This document shows, piece by piece, positions 12,382 to 17,339 of a DNA stretch of 17,339 nucleotides. The translations under genes and the position numbers were made by a program. Position 1 is the first letter of the stretch; every line of letters begins with the position of its first letter. Under the pieces are notes generated by a model that was not told the DNA's origin, ran no database searches, and saw nothing but the letters and a program-made list of their open reading frames with translations. Origin of the DNA: JBBSQE01 sp038258095 (GTDB taxonomy: Bacteria > Actinomycetota > Thermoleophilia > Solirubrobacterales > 70-9); contig JBBSQE010000039.1 in assembly GCA_038258095.1 (NCBI GenBank), forward strand, positions 1-17,339, written 5' to 3'.

Positions 12382-14050
12382 GTAGGCGGGAACCCCGAAA
12401 GTCTGGGGTGGAGCATTGAGGTGTTCCCCGATTTGTTCCTCGCGCTGCCGGCGCTCGCCCCGCCGGAGCGAGCGCGCCTGTGGGCCCGGCGATCCTCGAG
12501 CGATCGAGTCCGGGTTGGAGCAGCGGCAGGGCGATGGCGGGCTCAGGGCGCGTTGAGCCCGGCGTGCCCTGCAGGATCACGGTGTTCCGGAGGAAGCCGG
12601 TTCGCAGCCTTGTGAGGCTGGTGTAGGGGATCACCCGTGGACGCGGGGCGACGAATCGCGTCGCCGCGAACTCACCGACCCGGACCCGGCCAGCCGCGCG
12701 AAACCCGGGGAGGACCGACGGATGCCGGTTTCCGGGGGTCCCGATCACGTCGACCTCTGAGACACGCGCCTCGCCGTCGTGGATCCAGTCGCCGCCGTGG
12801 AGGTAATAGCGCAGGGGGATCGCCCCGAGTCGCCAGAGCACCAGCGCGCGGCCGCCCTCGGCGGGACCCAGTTGCTGTGCGACCTGGCGCCAGTCGGGGC
12901 GTTGGAGGTCGGGGCTGTCGACGACGTGGATATCGAAGACGAGGAGGGCCGAGAAGAGCGCGATCGCGATCGTCGCAGCGAGCCCGCGTCGCGAGGAAGC
13001 CGCGAGCCCCGCTCCGACCGCGGCGCAGAGGGGCAGGAGAGCCGGCAGGAGATTCCGGGAGAAGATGTAGTCGTGGCCAGCCAGGGCGGCGGCTGTCGCA
13101 AGCGCGACCGACCCGAGGCCGATCGCGAGGGCCTTCCCGATCGCGATCGCCCCCCGCTTCACCGTCAGCCCCAGCGCAATGCCGGCGACAGCCAGCGCCG
13201 CGAACGGGAGCGCGAGGTCGTCGTGCGGCTTCTGGGCGATGATCCGGCCCGTCTCGCCGAGGAAGAATGCGGCGCCGGCCTGGGTCAGGCGGCGCGGCAG
13301 CGACGTCGATCCGATCCAGCCGATGTGGGCGGGATTCATCTGCTCGAGCGCCAGTGGAGCCAACGCCAGGCTCGTGAGGGCGACGATCGCCAGGGCGGCG
13401 AAGACCACGAAATCCACGCCGAATGCGATCAGCATCCACACGGCCTCGATCGCGACGACGCCGGCCGCGAAGTAGTGGGTGCAGAGGGCGAGCGCCGAGG
13501 CGACTCCCCAGAGCACGATGTCGACGCTGCGCCCGGTCCGGAGCGCTCGGAGGAAGAAGAGGAGGGAGACTGCCGTCAGGAGCACCAGCAGCGCGTAGGC
13601 TCGCGCCTCCTGCGAGTACCAGACGAACATCGGGTTGACCGCCACGATCGCTGCGGTGATGAGCCCGGCCCGCCGGTCATATAGCTCGACAGCAACCATG
13701 TACGCGACAGGGATCGTCAATGCGCCGAACAGCGCTGAGAGTGACCGCAGCCCCACCTCGTCGAAACCGAAGATCCCGGCCCACCAGTGGGCGAGCAGGT
13801 AGTAGAGCGGTGGGCAGGACTCGCTTGCACGGACCTCGTGGAGCAGGTGCCCGATGCTCCCGGGGAGGACCCGTGACGCTGTGACCACCTCGTCGTGATG
13901 AAAGCTTTGAAGGCCGAGCGTCCCGAAGCGGAGCACGATCCCCAGGGTCAGAACGGCTCCGAACGTCGCCGGCAGCACGACCGAAGTGCTGACCAGGTCC
14001 TTCAGGCGCCGTCCGGTACGGCGGTCGGCTGTGGCCGCTGAAGTTTCCAA
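12299..14050 (-). CDS. GT-C fold membrane glycosyltransferase (GT39/ArnT-like)
   Basis: This 583-residue protein has about 10-12 transmembrane helices. The first outer loop carries HHDE (51-54), whose Asp-Glu pair fits the catalytic site of lipid-phosphate-sugar-using GT-C enzymes. PPLYYLLAHWW (80-90) and YSQEARAY (145-152) are typical of the actinobacterial family. Such enzymes move mannose or another sugar from a polyprenyl phosphate onto outer-surface glycans or proteins. The start is a TTG; the frame is open only from a TAG at about 14097 and holds no ATG or GTG before it. GTG at codon 25 is an alternative. Family-like sequence ends near TGFLRNTVILQG (about 12571). The last ~90 residues are Arg/Pro/Gly-rich and overlap mscL, so the true end may have been lost through a frameshift. 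It lies 100 bases after GH92 in the same direction. Confidence 0.85.
   Translation of the reverse strand: METSAATADRRTGRRLKDLVSTSVVLPATFGAVLTLGIVLRFGTLGLQSFHHDEVVTASRVLPGSIGHLLHEVRASESCPPLYYLLAHWWAGIFGFDEVGLRSLSALFGALTIPVAYMVAVELYDRRAGLITAAIVAVNPMFVWYSQEARAYALLVLLTAVSLLFFLRALRTGRSVDIVLWGVASALALCTHYFAAGVVAIEAVWMLIAFGVDFVVFAALAIVALTSLALAPLALEQMNPAHIGWIGSTSLPRRLTQAGAAFFLGETGRIIAQKPHDDLALPFAALAVAGIALGLTVKRGAIAIGKALAIGLGSVALATAAALAGHDYIFSRNLLPALLPLCAAVGAGLAASSRRGLAATIAIALFSALLVFDIHVVDSPDLQRPDWRQVAQQLGPAEGGRALVLWRLGAIPLRYYLHGGDWIHDGEARVSEVDVIGTPGNRHPSVLPGFRAAGRVRVGEFAATRFVAPRPRVIPYTSLTRLRTGFLRNTVILQGTPGSTRPEPAIALPLLQPGLDRSRIAGPTGALAPAGRAPAARGTNRGTPQCSTPDFRGSRLLRRAEGRCSRHSGGRRSGSPRGARDTP
12373..12409 (+). 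terminator. Paired hairpins at the mscL stop codon
   Basis: CCCGCCT (12373-12379) and AGGCGGG (12384-12390) form a perfect 7-bp stem with a GAGT loop. The mscL stop TGA (12379-12381) runs from the last stem base into the loop. A second stem, ACCCC (12392-12396) with GGGGT (12405-12409), follows at once. There is no T-run, so an intrinsic terminator of the non-canonical GC-rich type is a guess. Both stems lie inside the opposing glycosyltransferase frame. Confidence 0.45.
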
Positions 14051-14150
14051 CTCCCCGATGCTGCCTGGATTCCCTAATTCCGGCCTCCACGAAACCTAAA
14101 GATCCCCTCAAGACGGCTGAGCGGCCCTCACAACGGTTAGGCGGTCGGGA

Positions 14151-16610
14151 TCAGGGTGCGCAGGCGTTGCGCGGAGCCCGGTGGCCCGGGCCGTAGGAGG
14201 GCGGAAGGGCGCTCTCGCCACTTCCCCAGCGGCGGTTGGGCCTGCCTGCGAGAGTGAAGTCGAGCTCGGGGTCCCGGGTCAGGGCGCAGTAGTTGATCCA
14301 CGGCCGGTCATACGGGCGCCCGTGGATTCGCAGCCCGCGGATATAGGGGTGCTGGGCGGAGGCCCCGGCCGCCTCGATCCGCAGGCGATGCTTCTCGCCG
14401 ACCAGGACAGAGGCATGGGGAAACAGCGGGCTGCCGATCGCGAGGACGCCGCTGCCCGGTATCTCCGGGTAGAGGCCGAGGGCCCCGAACACGTACCACG
14501 AGGAGAGCTCGCCGAGATCGTCGTTCCCCGGATACCCGGCGGGGGCAGTGCTGTAGAGTCGCAATAGGGCCCGTCGCACGGTGGCCTGGGTCTTCCACGG
14601 CTGCCGCAGCCAGTCATAGAGCCAGGGGACGTTCAGGTTCGGCTCGTTGCCCAGGAGGGCGTGGTCGGTGTGGGTCGCGCCGTGTGAGCCGTTCAGCTTG
14701 CGCAGGAAGCGGTCGAGGCGCCTGCTCGCGGTGGTGCGGTTGCCGAGTTGCCCGAAGAGCCCGGCCGGATCGTGGGGGACCATCCACGTGTATTGCTCGG
14801 AGTTGCCCTCGGCGAATCCACCGCCGCCGATGTTGTCGTAGTGGCGCAGGAACGAGCCGTTGGCGCGGCGCGGCTCGATGTGGCGAGAGTGGGGGTTGAA
14901 GAGCAGTCGCCATCCGGCGGAACGGCGCATGTAGTCGCGATAGGTGGCTCTGTCACCGGCCTCGCGGGCGGCGAACTGGGCGATCGCGAAGTCGGCGGAC
15001 ACGTACTCGAGCGTCGTCGCCGCCGACGCCCAGACGTCGTCCGGATGCCCGTAGATCGAGTTGGAGTTGCGCTGCCGGGTGTCGAGCCCGAAGGGGACGT
15101 ACCCGAGGCGCAGATAGGCGCCGAGGCCCTGCCTCTCGAGGTAGCCGCCGTCGGCCGAGCGGCACTCGCCACCGGCCCCTCGAAGCATCGCCGCAAGCGC
15201 GGCGCGATGGTCGAACCGCTCGGCACCGAAGGCGGCGGCTCCGGCGATGATCGCGTCGGCCGGGTCGCCGACCATCGTCATGCTCTGGCCGTTCGCGTAG
15301 GACCACCGCGGCAGGCAGCCGCTCTGGGCGGCATCGGCGAGCAGGGAACGGACGATGTCGTTGCCAACGGCCGGGTCGAGCAGCGAGAGGAGCTGGATCT
15401 GGGAGCGGTAGATGTCCCAGCCCGAGATGTCGGCGTACTGCGTGCGCTTGCCGGCTCGGTGGACTCGCCCGTCCATGCCCGAGTAGCGTCCATCGGCGTC
15501 GTCGAACGTGCGCGGGGCGAGGAAGGCTCGGTATAGGGCCGTGTAGAAGGTGCGCCGGTTGCGCCTCTTGCCGCCCGCGACCCGCGCCCGGCCGAGCATC
15601 CGGTTCCAGGTCCGCGCCCCTGCCGCGGCTTCCCGGGCGACGTCGAACCCGTGCGCCTCGGCCGCGAGGTTCCGGCGGGCTCCGGCGACGCTGACGAAGG
15701 AAACGCCGATCTTCATCGCAACGGAACGATTGCGCCGAGTGTCGAAGCTGATGTAGGCGCCCACCTGGGCGGTGTGGGTCGGGTCGGTCGAGGGGCGCTT
15801 GTCGTCGGTGGCTGCGGTGGACCCCGGCTGAAGCCTCTGGCGATACCAGGTCCCGAAGCGGGTGAGGGGCCGGCTGAACCGGGCCGCGAAGTAGATCCGG
15901 TAGCGAGGCCGCTGGGCGCAGAAGTACCCACTCGAGGCGGACCCCGTGACCTCGCGTCGCGTGGCGTCGACCTGGACGTCGGCGTGATCGTCGGCCCGGG
16001 CGCTGCCGCCGGCGTTGATCAGGACACTGAAGTGACGACTCCGCGGAAAGCGGAAGTGCGCCAGGCCGGTCCGGGTTGTCGCGGTCATCTCCGCGTCGAT
16101 CGGGTCGCGGCTCCCGGGATCGAGCCGGACCGAGTAGTAGCCCGGCCGCGCGGTTTCGTCGGCGTGGACGAACCCGGGCCGGTAGCGGGCTGAGAGGCCG
16201 GCGGATCCGTGTGGAGCCGGAGACCCGGTCAAGCGGTGAACCGTGGGGATGATCGGGAAGTCCTCGTAGAGGGAACAGCCCGCCCCGCTCAGATGGGTGA
16301 CGCTGAAGCCCTTGACGTGGTGGTCGCGGTGGTCGTAGCCGCCCGTGTGCCGGTCCGACGGCGAGGTGTCGGGTCCGAACTGGACCATCCCGAACGGCAT
16401 CGCGGCCGCCGGGTACAGGTGCCCGCCGCCGAACGTGCGCGGTCCGGGCTGCGTCCCGGCGAGCGGGCGCACCAAGCCGGCGGGCCCGGCGTGGGACTTG
16501 TCAGGGGAAACGTTGGAGGCCACCAGCACCAGGCCCACGACGAGCGCGGCCGCTCTCTCCAGTGCCAGTCGCCTTCCCCCCGCCGCGGAGGTTCCCCGTC
16601 TATCGGTCAC
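14151..16610 (-). CDS. Secreted GH92-family alpha-mannosidase
   Basis: This 819-residue protein is a calcium-dependent, inverting exo-alpha-mannosidase by family. A signal peptide or N-terminal anchor (about 14-36) precedes the domain. The N-terminal beta domain shows GGHLYPAAAMPFGMVQFGPD and GYDHRDHHVKGFSVTHLSGAGC, which are diagnostic. In the alpha/alpha barrel, GNEPN holds Glu656, at the expected acid position, and GNDDLGELSSWYVFGALGLYP holds Asp697/Asp698, at the base position. The linkage it cuts cannot be told from sequence. Length is normal. It starts with GTG exactly six bases after TAGCCT, with no Shine-Dalgarno, so it is probably leaderless. The GT-C enzyme downstream suggests a shared role in mannosylated surface polymers or in scavenging fungal/plant glycans. 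Confidence 0.93.
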   Translation of the reverse strand: MTDRRGTSAAGGRRLALERAAALVVGLVLVASNVSPDKSHAGPAGLVRPLAGTQPGPRTFGGGHLYPAAAMPFGMVQFGPDTSPSDRHTGGYDHRDHHVKGFSVTHLSGAGCSLYEDFPIIPTVHRLTGSPAPHGSAGLSARYRPGFVHADETARPGYYSVRLDPGSRDPIDAEMTATTRTGLAHFRFPRSRHFSVLINAGGSARADDHADVQVDATRREVTGSASSGYFCAQRPRYRIYFAARFSRPLTRFGTWYRQRLQPGSTAATDDKRPSTDPTHTAQVGAYISFDTRRNRSVAMKIGVSFVSVAGARRNLAAEAHGFDVAREAAAGARTWNRMLGRARVAGGKRRNRRTFYTALYRAFLAPRTFDDADGRYSGMDGRVHRAGKRTQYADISGWDIYRSQIQLLSLLDPAVGNDIVRSLLADAAQSGCLPRWSYANGQSMTMVGDPADAIIAGAAAFGAERFDHRAALAAMLRGAGGECRSADGGYLERQGLGAYLRLGYVPFGLDTRQRNSNSIYGHPDDVWASAATTLEYVSADFAIAQFAAREAGDRATYRDYMRRSAGWRLLFNPHSRHIEPRRANGSFLRHYDNIGGGGFAEGNSEQYTWMVPHDPAGLFGQLGNRTTASRRLDRFLRKLNGSHGATHTDHALLGNEPNLNVPWLYDWLRQPWKTQATVRRALLRLYSTAPAGYPGNDDLGELSSWYVFGALGLYPEIPGSGVLAIGSPLFPHASVLVGEKHRLRIEAAGASAQHPYIRGLRIHGRPYDRPWINYCALTRDPELDFTLAGRPNRRWGSGESALPPSYGPGHRAPRNACAP

Positions 16611-16616
16611 ACCGCC

Positions 16617-16641
16617 AGGCTAGGACCGCCTCCTAAAGGCG
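16617..16641 (-). promoter_or_regulatory. GH92 promoter -10 with palindrome in the -10/-35 spacer
   Basis: On the minus strand TAGCCT (16617-16622) lies six bases before the GTG. Four bases further upstream, CGCCT (16637-16641 on the minus strand) and AGGCG (16627-16631) form an inverted repeat with a TTAGG centre. A palindrome in the spacer is where many repressors bind. No good -35 is visible. Confidence 0.4.
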
Positions 16642-16685
16642 TTCTGTGAGCCGATTGTGCCTCGAGTGGCGCCGGACCGCCGCGC

Positions 16686-17339
16686 CTACAGCCCGTAGCT
16701 CCGCCCGATCACGTCGAGCATGACCTCGTCGGTCCCGGCGCCGATCCGGTTCAGGCGGACGTCGCGATAGGCGCGCTCGATCTCGTACTCCTTCATGTAG
16801 CCGTAGCCGCCGAAGATCTGGATGCACTCGTCGGCGACCTCGCAGGCGATGCGGGAGGCGAAGAGCTTCGCCATCGTGATCTCGCGGACCGGGTACTCGC
16901 CGTTGGCGAAGCGCCAAGCCGTCATGTAGTTGAACTGCTTCGCGGCCTCGATCTTCGTCGCCATCTCGGCGAACTTGTGGCGGATCGCCTGGAACTTGCC
17001 GATCGGGCGGCCGAACGCCTCGCGCTCCTTGGCGTAGGAGAGCGTCTTCTCCATCATCCGCTCGGCTCCGGCGTGACAGCCGACTGAGGCGACCAGCCGC
17101 TCCCCCTGGAGCTCCCAGGAGATGTGGTAGAAGCCCTTGCCGACCTCGCCCAGCACCGCATCGGCGGGGACGCGGACGTCCTCGAAGGAGATCTCGCCGG
17201 TGTCGGAGGCGTGCATCCCGAGCTTCTCGAGCTCGGCCGAGACCGTGAACCCGGGGACCTTCTCGCCTGACTCGTCGCGCAGGTCGACGAGCAGCAGCGT
17301 GATGCCCGCGTGGCGCTCGGACGGGTCGGTCTTCGCGAC
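16686..17339 (-). CDS. Acyl-CoA dehydrogenase, C-terminal part (runs off the right edge)
   Basis: The frame is open from the right edge to a stop at 16686, giving the last 217 residues or so of an acyl-CoA dehydrogenase. It holds the end of the middle beta domain (ITLLLVDLRDE, LEKLGMHASDTGEISFEDVRVP) and the whole C-terminal helical domain. Landmarks are YAKEREAFGRPIGKFQ, CIQIFGGYGYMKEY and IGAGTDEVM. As in the copy at 7609-8787, the Glu of YEGT is replaced (Ala here) and a Glu sits in the LQGERLVAS helix. That indicates the isovaleryl/long-chain catalytic type. The two are paralogues with different inserts (QFNYMTAWRFANGEYPV here). Nearest downstream is GH92, 75 bases on, with its own promoter. 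Confidence 0.92.
   Translation of the reverse strand, partial: VAKTDPSERHAGITLLLVDLRDESGEKVPGFTVSAELEKLGMHASDTGEISFEDVRVPADAVLGEVGKGFYHISWELQGERLVASVGCHAGAERMMEKTLSYAKEREAFGRPIGKFQAIRHKFAEMATKIEAAKQFNYMTAWRFANGEYPVREITMAKLFASRIACEVADECIQIFGGYGYMKEYEIERAYRDVRLNRIGAGTDEVMLDVIGRSYGL

Overview
The window is GC-rich (about two thirds G+C or more by eye). Gene content points to an actinobacterium, most likely a soil lineage such as Thermoleophilia/Solirubrobacterales: a PknB-like Ser/Thr kinase, FHA protein, acyl-CoA dehydrogenases, an aculeacin-type acylase, a GH92 mannosidase and a GT-C glycosyltransferase. The taxon is inference from style and content; there is no rRNA or other marker here.

Layout: (1) 1-299, the 3' end of a + strand gene with a Pro/Ala-rich tail and a C-terminal membrane anchor. 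(2) 499-3025, a tight minus-strand operon of three genes: flavoprotein, four-helix membrane protein, tail-anchored FHA protein. (3) 3136-4749, a divergent transmembrane Ser/Thr kinase. Together (2) and (3) look like a membrane-based phosphothreonine signalling locus. (4) 4801-6591, a CHX/KefB-like antiporter converging on the kinase. It keeps the family fold but lacks the two acidic residues normally tied to ion coupling. (5) 6592-7608, about 1 kb with no intact gene, holding two strong hairpins, a frameshifted LuxR/AAA-type ATPase relic and the 3' scrap of a tyrosine recombinase. (6) 7609-8787, an acyl-CoA dehydrogenase, divergent from (7) 9045-11489, a secreted Ntn-hydrolase acylase of the AHL/aculeacin acylase type. 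The spacer between them carries two strong palindromes. (8) 11486-11899, an NTF2/SnoaL-like protein, divergent from (9) 11983-12381, MscL. (10) 12299-14050, a GT-C membrane glycosyltransferase whose odd C-terminal tail overlaps MscL antisense. (11) 14151-16610, a secreted GH92 alpha-mannosidase. (12) 16686 to the right edge, a second acyl-CoA dehydrogenase, partial.

Links between genes: kinase and FHA protein could form a phosphorylation/recognition pair. The acylase could release fatty acids outside the membrane that the divergent acyl-CoA dehydrogenase then oxidises. GH92 and the GT-C enzyme sit in the same orientation and may trim and build mannose-type surface glycans. Several genes (NTF2-like, MscL, GH92, and a mini-ORF ahead of the kinase) have a -10-like hexamer exactly six bases before a start codon, the signature of leaderless transcripts. 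No tRNA, rRNA, CRISPR array or intact mobile element was found.
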